DNA of 50,214 bases from an uncultured Opitutales bacterium (GTDB taxonomy: Bacteria; Verrucomicrobiota; Verrucomicrobiia; Opitutales; Intestinicryptomonadaceae): assembly GCA_900548185.1 (NCBI GenBank), contig URJJ01000014.1, positions 1-50,214 of the forward strand, in the 5' to 3' direction. Shown here one piece after another: positions 8,396 to 17,092 of the stretch (positions within the stretch are counted from its first letter, which is position 1; every line of letters begins with the position of its first letter). Below the pieces are notes generated by a model, which was not told the DNA's origin, ran no database searches, and worked only from the letters and a program-made list of their open reading frames with translations. A program made the translations under genes and the position numbers.

Positions 8396-9493
8396 TCAGC
8401 GCTGGACGCGCGCGGAGCCGCCTTCGGCGAGCTTTTTGACTTCGGAGAGCCGGGCCGAGCTGGTGTCGCCCGGGGTGGTCATGGCAAGAGCGCCGTGGGC
8501 TGCGCCGTAATCCACCGCAAGCTGGGGGTCGCCCAGCTCCATCAGGCCGTATATGAAGCCCGACGCAAAGCTGTCGCCGCCGCCGACGCGGTCGTAGATT
8601 TCCAGCCCCGGGCGCTTTTTTGACTCGTAGAACCTGCCGTCCGTCCAGCAGATTGCGCTCCAGTCGTTGACGGTTGCGCTCTTTACTTCGCGCAGGGTGG
8701 TCCCTATCGCCTTGAAGTTCGGGTACGCCTTCACGGCCTCCCCTATCATCTTTTTGAAGGATTCGACCTGGACGTTTGAAACGTCCGCCCCAAGCCCCTC
8801 CACTTCAAAGCCGAGGCAGGCGGTAAAGTCCTCCTCGTTTCCTATCATAACGTCGACGTACCCCGCGATTTCGCGGTTGACTTCGCGGGCCTTGGCATGG
8901 CCCCCGACCGACTTCCAGAGCGAGGGCCTGTAATTGAGGTCGTATGAGACTACCGTCCCGTATTTCTTGGCGGCTTTCATGGCCTCTATGACGACTTCGG
9001 GGGCGGTTTCTGAAAGGGCGGCAAAAATGCCGCCCGTGTGCATCCAGCGCACGCCCTTTGAAAATATGGCGTCCCAGTCGAAGTCCCCGGCCCTGAGGCG
9101 GGAGCAGGCGCTGTTGCCCCTGTCGGAGCACCCGACGGCACCGCGCACGCCGAAGCCGCGCTCGGTGAAGTTCAGCGGGTTTCTGACGGAGCGCCCTACG
9201 CCGTCGTAGGGCATCCATATGACGTTTTTCATATCGACCCCGCCGGCCAGGATGAAGTCCTCCAAAAGGTAGCCCACCTCGTTTTCCACGAGGGCCGAAG
9301 CAAGCGCGGCGCGCAGGCCGAAACACCTGCGCAGGCCCCTCGCCACATTGTACTCGCCGCCGCCCTCCCAGGCTTTGAAGGAGCGCGCAGTGCGCGTCCT
9401 GCCGTCGCAGGGGTCGAGGCGCAGCATGACTTCGCCGAGGGAGAGGATGTCTATTTCGCAATCGTTTGCGGACTTGATTTTTAACGTTTCCAT
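8396..9493 (-). CDS. kdgK: 2-keto-3-deoxygluconate kinase (PfkB family)
   Basis: KdgK phosphorylates KDG to KDPG using ATP. The 365-residue protein has the PfkB architecture: the N-terminal DILSLGEVMLRLDP strand, the sugar-binding GGGEYNVARGL (residues 44-54), IGNEEDF (217-223) and the anion-hole/catalytic motif RVGGGDSFASGF, in which Asp307 is the catalytic base. The substrate assignment rests mainly on context: eda is immediately downstream, and uxaC, fructuronate reductase and uxuA are encoded divergently in the same locus. A 2-dehydro-3-deoxygalactonokinase or generic sugar kinase activity cannot be excluded from sequence. Confidence 0.88.
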   Translation of the reverse strand: METLKIKSANDCEIDILSLGEVMLRLDPCDGRTRTARSFKAWEGGGEYNVARGLRRCFGLRAALASALVENEVGYLLEDFILAGGVDMKNVIWMPYDGVGRSVRNPLNFTERGFGVRGAVGCSDRGNSACSRLRAGDFDWDAIFSKGVRWMHTGGIFAALSETAPEVVIEAMKAAKKYGTVVSYDLNYRPSLWKSVGGHAKAREVNREIAGYVDVMIGNEEDFTACLGFEVEGLGADVSNVQVESFKKMIGEAVKAYPNFKAIGTTLREVKSATVNDWSAICWTDGRFYESKKRPGLEIYDRVGGGDSFASGFIYGLMELGDPQLAVDYGAAHGALAMTTPGDTSSARLSEVKKLAEGGSARVQR

Positions 9494-9542
9494 GGTCTCT
9501 AATATATAAAAATGCGATAAAACCGCCCCGGGAATCCGCTGT

Positions 9543-10529
9543 CTAGCGCCCCTTTTGGCGGATGGAACTTGCCCTCACCACCACTTCGCCCTCGCAGTCG
9601 AAATTGCCGAGGCCCTGCCCCTTTGCCGCGGCAAAGAACGCCTTTCGGGAGGCCAGGTCTATCGGCTGGCGGTAGGAGGTTACGGCGGGCATGAAATACG
9701 ATGCCGCGGCTATGTCGTCAAACCCGGTCACAAGCACGTCCCCGGGGACGGAGACGCCGCGCTCGAAAAGGCGGGTGATGACGCCCATTGCGATGGGGTC
9801 GGAGGCGCACACCACGGCCTCGGGGACGGTCTCTTCAAAGAGCTTGTCGGCGATTTCGCGCCCGGCTTCAAAGTCGGTTGCAAGCCTGCTGTTGCGGGCG
9901 AAGGCGCTCTTGAACTTGCCCGCCGAAAAGGCGTTCAAAAAGGCGGTCTCGCGCTGGGCGTGGACGGGCGTGTTGCGGCGGGCGAAGACGGCGCTGGAAA
10001 CCCTTTGCGAGGCGAGGTGGGCGGATATGGAAAGCATTGCGGCGGTTTCGTCGACGCTCGCGCAAAGCCCCAGGCGCTCGTCCCGGCCGTGGCCGATGCG
10101 GGCTGCGGGAATGCCCGGGAAGTTGTCCAGCCACGAGAGGTCCCCGTAGGAGCCCACGATTATTATCCCGTCGACGCTGTGCTTGTAAAGCGGGCGGAGG
10201 CTCGCCTCGGAAACAGCGCGGTTCATAAAGCCGACCAGAAGTATGGAGAAATTCTCCTCGTGGGCCACATTCTGGAGGGCGCCTATGACCTTTGTGAAAA
10301 ACGGGTCGTAAAAGTCGTAAACCACCACCCCGACGGTCGCGCTCTTCTTGCCCTTGAGCGAAAGGGCCGCCGAACTTGGGACATAGTTGAGCTTCTTGGC
10401 GAGCGCCTGAACCTCCTTTATCAACTCCTGCCTTATCCCTATCTCTTCGGCGCGCCCGGACAAGACCCTGGAGACCAATGACGTTGAGACCCCCAGCTTC
10501 CTGGCTATATCTTTCTGCGTGACCTTCAT
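9543..10529 (-). CDS. LacI-family transcriptional regulator of the hexuronate locus
   Basis: This 328-residue LacI/GalR-type regulator has an N-terminal helix-turn-helix (VTQKDIARKLGVSTSLVSRVLSG, residues 3-25), the hinge segment YVPSSAALSLKG, and a periplasmic-binding-protein-like ligand domain starting ATVGVVVYDFYDPFF. Typical late motifs are present: VVCASDPIAMGVITRL and VTGFDDIAAASYFMPAVTSYRQP. It is encoded upstream of kdgK-eda and divergently from uxaC across 113 bases, so it most likely represses both arms and responds to a hexuronate or pathway intermediate. Ligand and operator are inferred, not read. Confidence 0.9.
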   Translation of the reverse strand: MKVTQKDIARKLGVSTSLVSRVLSGRAEEIGIRQELIKEVQALAKKLNYVPSSAALSLKGKKSATVGVVVYDFYDPFFTKVIGALQNVAHEENFSILLVGFMNRAVSEASLRPLYKHSVDGIIIVGSYGDLSWLDNFPGIPAARIGHGRDERLGLCASVDETAAMLSISAHLASQRVSSAVFARRNTPVHAQRETAFLNAFSAGKFKSAFARNSRLATDFEAGREIADKLFEETVPEAVVCASDPIAMGVITRLFERGVSVPGDVLVTGFDDIAAASYFMPAVTSYRQPIDLASRKAFFAAAKGQGLGNFDCEGEVVVRASSIRQKGR

Positions 10530-10602
10530 TGGGAATACAGATTGAAGCCCAAACGCGCGGCTTGTCGAGTTTTTTCAGGGCCTATTTTTGTGGGAAAAAT
10601 GT

Positions 10603-10630
10603 GTTGACTCATCCTCAACCGTATGAGAAT
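10603..10630 (+). promoter_or_regulatory. Candidate uxaC promoter with overlapping inverted repeat
   Basis: In the lacI-uxaC intergenic region a TTGACT box (10604-10609) is followed after 15 bases by GAGAAT (10625-10630). An inverted repeat GTTGA/TCAAC (10603-10607 and 10615-10619, seven-base spacer) overlaps the -35 box and could be an operator for the divergent LacI-type regulator. The implied 5' leader would be very short, which weakens the promoter call. Confidence 0.3.
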
Positions 10631-10642
10631 TCATCCCAAGGT

Positions 10643-12046
10643 ATGCGCAAATTTATAAACGACAATTTTCTGCTTTCGTGCAAGACGGCCGAAGAGCTGT
10701 ATTTCAAATACGCGGAGCCCCAGCCGGTCATAGACTTCCACTGCCACCTCCCCCCCGCCGAAATCGCGGAAGATAAGACCTGGGAAAACCCGGCGCAGAT
10801 AATGCTTGGCGGGGACCACTACAAATGGCGCGCCATGCGCTCCAACGGCATAGAGGAAAAATACATCACAGGCGACGCCGACGACAGGGAGAAGTTTGAG
10901 AAGTTTTCGGAAACCATGCCGAAACTATTGCGCAATCCCATCTACCATTGGACGCATCTGGAGCTGGCCAGGTTCTTTGGGATAGACGACCTCGTCCTCG
11001 GCCCCGCAACCTCCCAGGAGGTCTGGGACCGCGCCTGCGAGGCGCTAAAAAACGGGCTAAGCGCGCGCTCGTGCATGCGCCGCTACCGCGTCAAGGCCGT
11101 CTGCACCACGGACGACCCGGCCGACGACCTGCGCCACCACAAGGCGATTGCGGCGCAGCCTTTCCACACAAAGGTCCTCCCCGCCTTCCGCCCCGACAGG
11201 GTCCACGGCATAGAAAACCCCAAGGCGTTCGCGCAGTACATGGAAGTTCTCGGGGCTTCCGCGGGCGTCTCAATCGCAAGCTTTTCGGATTTGATGTCGG
11301 CTGTCAAAAAGAGGCACGACTATTTCCACTCCATGGGCTGCCGCCTCTCCGACAACGGGGTTTCCAGCATGTGGCACGAGGAGGCGTCCGAACAGGAGCT
11401 TGACGCGATTTTCAGGAAGGCCACCTCCGGCGGGAAGCCCACAAAACTGGAACTTGCGAAGTTCAAGACCGCAGTCCTCTCCGAATGCGCGGCGATGGAC
11501 TTCGACGCCGGCTGGACGCGCCAGCTCCACATAGGGCCGATGCGCAACAACAACACAAAGATGTTCGACTCCATAGGCCCCGACACCGGCTTCGACTCCA
11601 TCGGAGAATCCAACTACGCCTACCCCCTCTCGCGCCACCTCGACGCCCTGAACTCCCGGGGGAAGCTCGGCCGCACGATAATTTACAACATCCACCCGAA
11701 GGACAGCGAAATGATAGCCGCCATGATAGGCAACTTCCAGGACAGCCTCTGCCCCGGCAAGATGCAGTTCGGGGCCGGATGGTGGTTCCTGGACCAGGCA
11801 GACGGCATGAAAAGGCAGATGGAGGCCCTTTCGCAGCTCGGCCTGCTGAGCAGGTTCGTAGGCATGCTCACCGACTCGCGGTCGTTCCTCTCCTACTCGC
11901 GCCACGAATATTTCAGGCGGCTTTTGTGCGACATCTTCGGCCGGGAAATCGAGGCGGGGCTGCTGCCGGACGACCTCGAGCTCTGCGGCTCGACAGTCGC
12001 CGACATATGCTACAATAACGCCGAGAAGTATTTCGGGATAGTCTGA
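10643..12046 (+). CDS. uxaC: Glucuronate isomerase
   Basis: UxaC interconverts D-glucuronate and D-fructuronate (and D-galacturonate and D-tagaturonate) in the cytoplasm, the entry step of the pathway. The 467-residue protein has the uronate isomerase signatures: an N-terminal FINDNFLL, the metal-binding VIDFHCHLPPAEIAEDK, YHWTHLELARFFGI, CTTDDPADDL, RLSDNG, TRQLHIGPMRNNN and the C-terminal MLTDSRSFLSYSRHEYFRRLLC. The ATG at 10643 aligns with the family start; the frame is open back to 10529 without family features. It is the first gene of the plus-strand hexuronate unit. No tagaturonate reductase or altronate dehydratase is seen, so glucuronate is the likely substrate. Confidence 0.95.
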   Translation: MRKFINDNFLLSCKTAEELYFKYAEPQPVIDFHCHLPPAEIAEDKTWENPAQIMLGGDHYKWRAMRSNGIEEKYITGDADDREKFEKFSETMPKLLRNPIYHWTHLELARFFGIDDLVLGPATSQEVWDRACEALKNGLSARSCMRRYRVKAVCTTDDPADDLRHHKAIAAQPFHTKVLPAFRPDRVHGIENPKAFAQYMEVLGASAGVSIASFSDLMSAVKKRHDYFHSMGCRLSDNGVSSMWHEEASEQELDAIFRKATSGGKPTKLELAKFKTAVLSECAAMDFDAGWTRQLHIGPMRNNNTKMFDSIGPDTGFDSIGESNYAYPLSRHLDALNSRGKLGRTIIYNIHPKDSEMIAAMIGNFQDSLCPGKMQFGAGWWFLDQADGMKRQMEALSQLGLLSRFVGMLTDSRSFLSYSRHEYFRRLLCDIFGREIEAGLLPDDLELCGSTVADICYNNAEKYFGIV

Positions 12047-12050
12047 AAAG

Positions 12051-12072
12051 CCGCGCCGCCCCAAAGGCGCGG
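12051..12072 (+). other. Stem-loop between uxaC and the first oxidoreductase gene
   Basis: A perfect seven-base-pair GC hairpin (12051-12057 with 12066-12072, eight-base loop) lies five bases after the uxaC stop and has no T-run. It could stabilise or process the uxaC part of the transcript, or partly attenuate it. Confidence 0.4.
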
Positions 12073-12103
12073 GGCGCAGAAAAAACCTCCCAATAAAAAC
12101 GCC

Positions 12104-13246
12104 ATGCTAAAAATCGCCCTAATCGGACTCGGGCCCATAGGCTCGCTACATATCGACAACCTCGTATCCGGCAAAATCGAAGGCTGCGAGCTCTGCGCGG
12201 TCTGCGACGCCCGCAGGGTCGAAAACCCGAAAATCGCCGGCATCCCCTTCTATCCGTCGGCCGACGAGCTGCTTGAGAAGGGGGGCGCGGACGCGGTTAT
12301 AATCGCAACCCCGTCTTTCACGCATTTCGAGCTTTCAAAAAAGTGCCTCGAAGCCGGGGCGCACGTCCTCGTTGAAAAGCCCATGGCCCTCTGCTCCCGG
12401 GACGCGAAAGAGCTGGGCGAAATCGCCCGCCGCGCGGGAAAGGTTTGCGCGGTCATGCTAAACCAGCGCACCACGCCCGTTTACAGGCGCATAAGGGAGC
12501 TTGTAAAAAGCGGGGCCGCCGGGAGGATAAGGCGCGTGTCCTGGAACATGACAAACTGGTTCAGGCCGCAGATATACTTCGACATGAGCTCCTGGAGGGG
12601 CCTCTGGAAGGGCGAGGCCGGCGGGGTGCTCATAAACCAGGCAATACACAACATCGACGCCTTCGCCTGGATATTCGGCCTGCCGCAGTCGCTCAGGGCC
12701 TGGTGCAAGTTCGGCAAATACCACAACATAGAGGTGGAGGACGAGGCCACGTGCTTCATGGAGTATCCCGACTCGATGACGGCGACTTTCATAACCTCAA
12801 GCGGGGAGCATCCCGGCATGAACCGCTTTGAAATTTCGGGCGACAAAATGTACATAGTGGCCGAGGACTCCCGCCTGAAAATCTCCGAAACCGAGGGCGG
12901 AACCTCCGAATTTACAATGAACACAAAGTACGCCTTCGGCACCCCCGAAACCCGCGACTACGAGGAGGTCTGGGAAGGCAGGGGCGAGCAGCACGCCGGC
13001 GTGCTCAAAAACTTCGTCCGCGCCTGCCTCGGCCTCGGAGAGTGCGAGTACGGCCCCGAACAGGGGATACTGTCGCTTAGGCTCGCAAACGCCATGCTCT
13101 TTTCCAGCCTCACAGCCTCCGAAGTGAAATTCCCCTTCGACGACGAGGCCTACGCCGAGCTTCTGCGCGGCAAGCAGGAGGCGTCGAAACTCCGCGAATC
13201 GGTGCGCAGGGACTTCATATTGGACTTCAAAAAATCTTTCAGATGA
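12104..13246 (+). CDS. Gfo/Idh/MocA-family oxidoreductase (first of tandem pair)
   Basis: This 380-residue NAD(P)-dependent oxidoreductase has an N-terminal Rossmann fold with GLGPIG at residues 8-13, IATPSFTHF at 67-75 and the EKP motif at 91-93, followed by the alpha/beta substrate domain containing the GGVLINQAIHNIDAFAWIFG helix with its conserved His. The family oxidises or epimerises hydroxyls of sugars, inositols and sugar acids. It has no assigned step in the uxaC-to-eda route, so a side-substrate role (a modified glucuronide, or a 3-keto sugar step) is the best guess. It overlaps the second oxidoreductase gene by an ATGA, so the two products are probably made together. Confidence 0.85.
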   Translation: MLKIALIGLGPIGSLHIDNLVSGKIEGCELCAVCDARRVENPKIAGIPFYPSADELLEKGGADAVIIATPSFTHFELSKKCLEAGAHVLVEKPMALCSRDAKELGEIARRAGKVCAVMLNQRTTPVYRRIRELVKSGAAGRIRRVSWNMTNWFRPQIYFDMSSWRGLWKGEAGGVLINQAIHNIDAFAWIFGLPQSLRAWCKFGKYHNIEVEDEATCFMEYPDSMTATFITSSGEHPGMNRFEISGDKMYIVAEDSRLKISETEGGTSEFTMNTKYAFGTPETRDYEEVWEGRGEQHAGVLKNFVRACLGLGECEYGPEQGILSLRLANAMLFSSLTASEVKFPFDDEAYAELLRGKQEASKLRESVRRDFILDFKKSFR

Positions 13247-14328
13247 GCGCGGGCAAACACGCCACAGGATACGACTACGTTCCGGACGGCGGCGGCGAGG
13301 CCGCAGTCGGACCGGGCGAACTGAAGTTTGCGGCGGCCGGGCTGGACCACGGCCACATATTCGCCATGACCCAGGGGATGCTCTCGGCCGGGGCCGAATG
13401 CGCCCTGGTGTGGGACCCGGACCCGGCGAAGGTCGCGGAATTCATCCGCAGGTTCCCCAAGGCGAAGGCGGCCGCGTCGCTTGAGGAAATACTTGGCGAC
13501 CCCGAAATAAGGATGGTCGCAAACGCCGGCGTGCCGGCCGACAGGTTTTCAATGGGCCGCCTCGCGCTTGAAAGCGGCAAGGACTTTTTTGTGGACAAGC
13601 CGCCGTTCACCTCCCTCGGGCAGCTTGCTGAGGCCGAGGCGCTGGCCGCGCGGACCGGCAGAAAATACATGCCCTATTTCGCCGAGCGCGTGCACAACGA
13701 AGCCGCCGAAAAGGCCGGCGAACTGGTGCGGGCCGGGGAAATAGGCCGCGTCATACAGGTCCTCATCCTGGCCCCGCACAGGCTCTCGAAGCCCGCGCGC
13801 CCGGACTGGTTTTTCAAAAAGGGCCGCTACGGGGGCATATTGTGCGACATAGGCAGCCACCAGTTCGAGCAGTTTCTGCACTTCTCCGGCTGCGACTCGG
13901 CCAGGGTCGTCTCGGCCAGGGTCGAAAATTTTGCAAACCCGGACACCCCCGAGCTGGAGGACTTCGGCGAGGCGCTCGTCGAAACCGCAAACGGGGCATC
14001 GTGCTACTGCCGCGTGGACTGGTTCACTCCGGACGGCCTGCCCGTATGGGGCGACGGCCGCACGTTCATCCTCGGCACGAGCGGGTTCATAGAGATAAGG
14101 AAGTACATAGACTACTCCCGCGAGGGCAATCCGCCCCAGACCCTCTACCTTTCAAACTCAAAGGGGGTAGAAATGATTGACTGCCGGGGGCTGGGGTTCC
14201 CGTTTTTCGGCAGGTTCGCGCTGGACATTCTCCGGCGCACGGAAAACGCCATGGCCCAAAGCCACGCCTTCGCCGCCGCCCGCCTCGCCCTCGAAGCGCA
14301 GGCCGCAGCCGACGCCGCACGGCGCTAA
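13243..14328 (+). CDS. Divergent Gfo/Idh/MocA-family oxidoreductase (second of tandem pair)
   Basis: This 361-residue protein is translationally coupled to the preceding oxidoreductase by a 4-bp ATGA overlap. The nucleotide-binding region lacks the usual GxGxxG: residues 28-46 read KFAAAGLDHGHIFAMTQGM. The EKP motif is DKP (118-120), and the substrate helix is GGILCDIGSHQFEQFLHFSG. These changes match a subgroup of MocA-like proteins with a GLDHGHI-type start, which still bind nicotinamide cofactors as far as is known. No signal peptide is present. A heteromeric or sequential partnership with its neighbour is inferred from the overlap and shared fold. Confidence 0.8.
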   Translation: MSAGKHATGYDYVPDGGGEAAVGPGELKFAAAGLDHGHIFAMTQGMLSAGAECALVWDPDPAKVAEFIRRFPKAKAAASLEEILGDPEIRMVANAGVPADRFSMGRLALESGKDFFVDKPPFTSLGQLAEAEALAARTGRKYMPYFAERVHNEAAEKAGELVRAGEIGRVIQVLILAPHRLSKPARPDWFFKKGRYGGILCDIGSHQFEQFLHFSGCDSARVVSARVENFANPDTPELEDFGEALVETANGASCYCRVDWFTPDGLPVWGDGRTFILGTSGFIEIRKYIDYSREGNPPQTLYLSNSKGVEMIDCRGLGFPFFGRFALDILRRTENAMAQSHAFAAARLALEAQAAADAARR

Positions 14329-14370
14329 TTTCAAAAAAATACAGGATTTCAACAAAACACAGGCAAAGAC

Positions 14371-16215
14371 ATGAGTGAAGACACCACGAAAAACCCACAG
14401 GTAGAGTCCCAGCGAGAGCTTATTTTGGAGGCCAAAAAACGCGGGCCCCTCGCGACGCTCAAAGTGTTCGCAAAATTCTCGGGGCCGGGATGGCTGCAAA
14501 GCGCCACAACCCTTGGCGGCGGCTCGCTGGCCTCGGCGCTGTACCTCGGGGTGCTGGGCGGCTTCTGCTTCATGTGGCTTCAGCCGTTTGCCATGATACT
14601 CGGCATCATATCGCTCTCGGCCATATCCTACATAACGCTTTCCATTTCCAAAAAGCCCATGCGCGAGCTGAACTCCCAGATAAGCCCGATACTGGGCTAC
14701 GGCTGGGCGGTGGCGTCGATGATAGCCTGCCTTGTAAACGCGATGCCGCAGTTTTCGCTCGGGGTCGCGTCGCTTCAGCAGAACATCTTAAGCGGGATGC
14801 TCCCGGAGGGCAAGCCAACGGAAGTCGCGATAACGGCGGGGTTCTTCCTGATTGCGATGACGATGATTGTAGTGTACGCAATAGGCGGCAAGGGGGTGAA
14901 GGTTTTTGAGGTTTTCATAAAGCTCAGCGTCGCGCTGATAGTGCTGTGCTTCTTCGGGGTCGTGGCGTTTTTGGCCGTGCGCGGCCAGATAAACTGGGGC
15001 AACGTATGGGCCGGGTTCGTCCCGAACGTGAAGGTGTTCTTCGAGCCTTCGCCGGACTTCATGGCATATCTTGAAAAGCTCCCCGAGGCCGCGCGCGGAT
15101 ACTGGTCGCACCTCATTGTCCAGGACCAGCGAGACGTGGTGATTTCCGCAGCCGCGATGGCAGTCGGCATCAACATGACCTTCCTCTTCCCCTACTCTAT
15201 GCTGAAGAAGGGCTGGGACAAGGACTTCAGGTCCCTGGCCATATTCGACCTCTGCACGGGCCTCTTCATCCCGTTTCTCATCGCGACCTCCTGCATAGTC
15301 ATAGCCTCGGCCTCCCAGTTCCACGCCAAGGGGGAAAAGGGGCTGGTGGACGCCGAATGGACTTTCTCCGCAGACGCCGCGGGCAAGTCCTCCACCCCCG
15401 TCCTCTACTATTCGCAGGGTGATGCAGAGTGGAAGAACTACTCCAAGGCCCTCACGCCCGCCGGGGCCAAGGTGCTTTACCTGGCGCTCCCCGAAGGCGG
15501 AAAACTCCCGCCGTCGAACCTCGTGCAGCCCTATACGCAGCTCCTCAACAAGAAGCTCAAATCCCAGATGGGCGCGGAAGCCTTCGGCAGGATGACGCCT
15601 GAAATGCAGGCGGAAAGCTACAACGCATTCTCAAAGGAGGAGCGCGAGGTCGCCTCCATGCTCGTCCGCCGCGACGCCATGAACCTTGCGGGAACCCTCG
15701 CCCCGCTCGTAGGAGAGGACGTTGCAAAGTACATATTCGGCTTCGGCGTGTTCGGCATGGCCATGAACGCAACCCTCATGAACATGCTCATATGCGGCCT
15801 GTGCTTCGCGGAAATCTGCGGGAAATTCGGCAACGCGAAATGGCAGATATGCGGCTCGGCTCTCGTGTTTTTCAGCGCGTGCGTGTCGCTCTTTCTGGAG
15901 GGCGCAAAGATGTGGCTTGTCATATACGCGGGCATCATATCGATGGTCCTGCTGCCGGTTGCAAGCGGCGCGTTCCTTGCCATAATGAACAGCCGCAGGA
16001 TACTCGGGGAGAGCATGCCGCGCGGCCTTTCGAGGCTCGTGTGGAATTCGCTCATGGGCCTCACCCTGGCGGGAAGCTCGGTTGCGAGCCTCTACGTGCT
16101 GTACAACAAGCTTGGCATAGTGGGGCCCGCCGCCTTCTTCGGGTTCATGGCAGTGGTTGTAATAAACTACCTTTGCATACGCTCGAAGCGCGGCTCGGGC
16201 GCGGCGGCCTCCTGA
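14371..16215 (+). CDS. Nramp-like permease with altered metal-site motifs and a large loop insertion
   Basis: This 614-residue polytopic membrane protein has about eleven hydrophobic segments and an N-terminus (FSGPGWLQSATTLGGGSLAS, residues 36-55) resembling the first helix of Nramp transporters. The metal-coordinating DPGN of helix 1 is GPGW here, and the helix 6 MPH motif is absent (AAMAVGINMTFLFPYSML, 261-278), so Mn2+/Fe2+ transport is unlikely. Residues about 317-450 form a hydrophilic insertion between membrane helices. It lies between the MocA pair and the fructuronate reductase gene in a locus with no other permease, so uptake of glucuronate or a related acid is the contextual guess. 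Confidence 0.7.
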   Translation: MSEDTTKNPQVESQRELILEAKKRGPLATLKVFAKFSGPGWLQSATTLGGGSLASALYLGVLGGFCFMWLQPFAMILGIISLSAISYITLSISKKPMRELNSQISPILGYGWAVASMIACLVNAMPQFSLGVASLQQNILSGMLPEGKPTEVAITAGFFLIAMTMIVVYAIGGKGVKVFEVFIKLSVALIVLCFFGVVAFLAVRGQINWGNVWAGFVPNVKVFFEPSPDFMAYLEKLPEAARGYWSHLIVQDQRDVVISAAAMAVGINMTFLFPYSMLKKGWDKDFRSLAIFDLCTGLFIPFLIATSCIVIASASQFHAKGEKGLVDAEWTFSADAAGKSSTPVLYYSQGDAEWKNYSKALTPAGAKVLYLALPEGGKLPPSNLVQPYTQLLNKKLKSQMGAEAFGRMTPEMQAESYNAFSKEEREVASMLVRRDAMNLAGTLAPLVGEDVAKYIFGFGVFGMAMNATLMNMLICGLCFAEICGKFGNAKWQICGSALVFFSACVSLFLEGAKMWLVIYAGIISMVLLPVASGAFLAIMNSRRILGESMPRGLSRLVWNSLMGLTLAGSSVASLYVLYNKLGIVGPAAFFGFMAVVVINYLCIRSKRGSGAAAS

Positions 16216-16264
16216 AATGCGGGGCGGCCGGGAGGCTTAAAAAGAGCATAACGCATATTTTAAC

Positions 16265-17080
16265 ATGGAAAATCTGTTTGACATAAAAGGCAAAGTCATA
16301 GTCGCAACCGGCTCCACGGGCGTTCTGGCGGGAGAGGCGGCGCAGTATCTGGCTCGCCAGGGGGCGAATGTGGCTTTCATAGCCAGAAACGAGGCGAAGC
16401 TCGCCGCCGCAGTGGAGTCCGCAAGGGGCGCCGGAAGCGACGCCATGGGCTTTGCCGCCGACGTGCTTGACGCCGAGGCCCTGAAGAGGGCAAACGATGC
16501 CGTGCTTTCAAAGTACGGCCGCATCGACGTCATAATAAACGGCGCAGGCGGCAACATGCCCGGGGCCGTAGTTCCGCCCGACAAGACCTTCTTCGACGTC
16601 GATTTCGCCCAGTGGCAGGCTGTGCTCAACCTCAACCTCGGGGGGACGCTTCTGCCCACCCTCATATTCGGGAAGGCGTTTGAGGCGCAGAAAAAGGGCG
16701 CTGTCATAAACTTCTCTTCGATGTCTTCAGCGCAGGCCCTCACGCGCGTGCTGGGCTACTCGAACGCAAAGGCCGGGATAGACAACCTGACGCGCTGGCT
16801 CGCGGTGGAGTTCGCCAAAAAGATAGGCGACGGCGTCCGCGTAAACGCCATAGCGCCGGGATTTTTCATAAGCGACCAGAACCGCGCCCTCCTTACAAAC
16901 CCCGACGGCTCCTGCACGGAGCGCGGGAGGGACGTCATAAAAAAGACCCCGTTCGGGCGCTTCGGCATAGCCTCCGACATATTCGGGACCATGCACTTCC
17001 TGGCAAGCGACGCATCCGCATTCCTCTCCGGGGCGGTGATACCCGTGGACGGCGGCTTCTCCTGCTTCACCGGCGTATAG
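16265..17080 (+). CDS. SDR-family D-fructuronate reductase (YjmF/UxuB-type)
   Basis: This 271-residue short-chain dehydrogenase/reductase probably reduces D-fructuronate to D-mannonate with NADH. It has the cofactor loop ATGSTGVLAGEA (residues 14-25), the NGAGGNMPG segment (92-100), the catalytic Ser near 151 and YSNAK (Tyr165, Lys169). The PGFFISDQNRALLTNPDGS segment is characteristic of the SDR-type mannonate oxidoreductases such as Bacillus YjmF, which differ from the long-chain E. coli UxuB. It is 12 bases upstream of uxuA, which uses its product. The ATG at 16265 follows an AT-rich leader without a Shine-Dalgarno sequence. Confidence 0.9.
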   Translation: MENLFDIKGKVIVATGSTGVLAGEAAQYLARQGANVAFIARNEAKLAAAVESARGAGSDAMGFAADVLDAEALKRANDAVLSKYGRIDVIINGAGGNMPGAVVPPDKTFFDVDFAQWQAVLNLNLGGTLLPTLIFGKAFEAQKKGAVINFSSMSSAQALTRVLGYSNAKAGIDNLTRWLAVEFAKKIGDGVRVNAIAPGFFISDQNRALLTNPDGSCTERGRDVIKKTPFGRFGIASDIFGTMHFLASDASAFLSGAVIPVDGGFSCFTGV

Positions 17081-17092
17081 AAGGGTTCGCGC

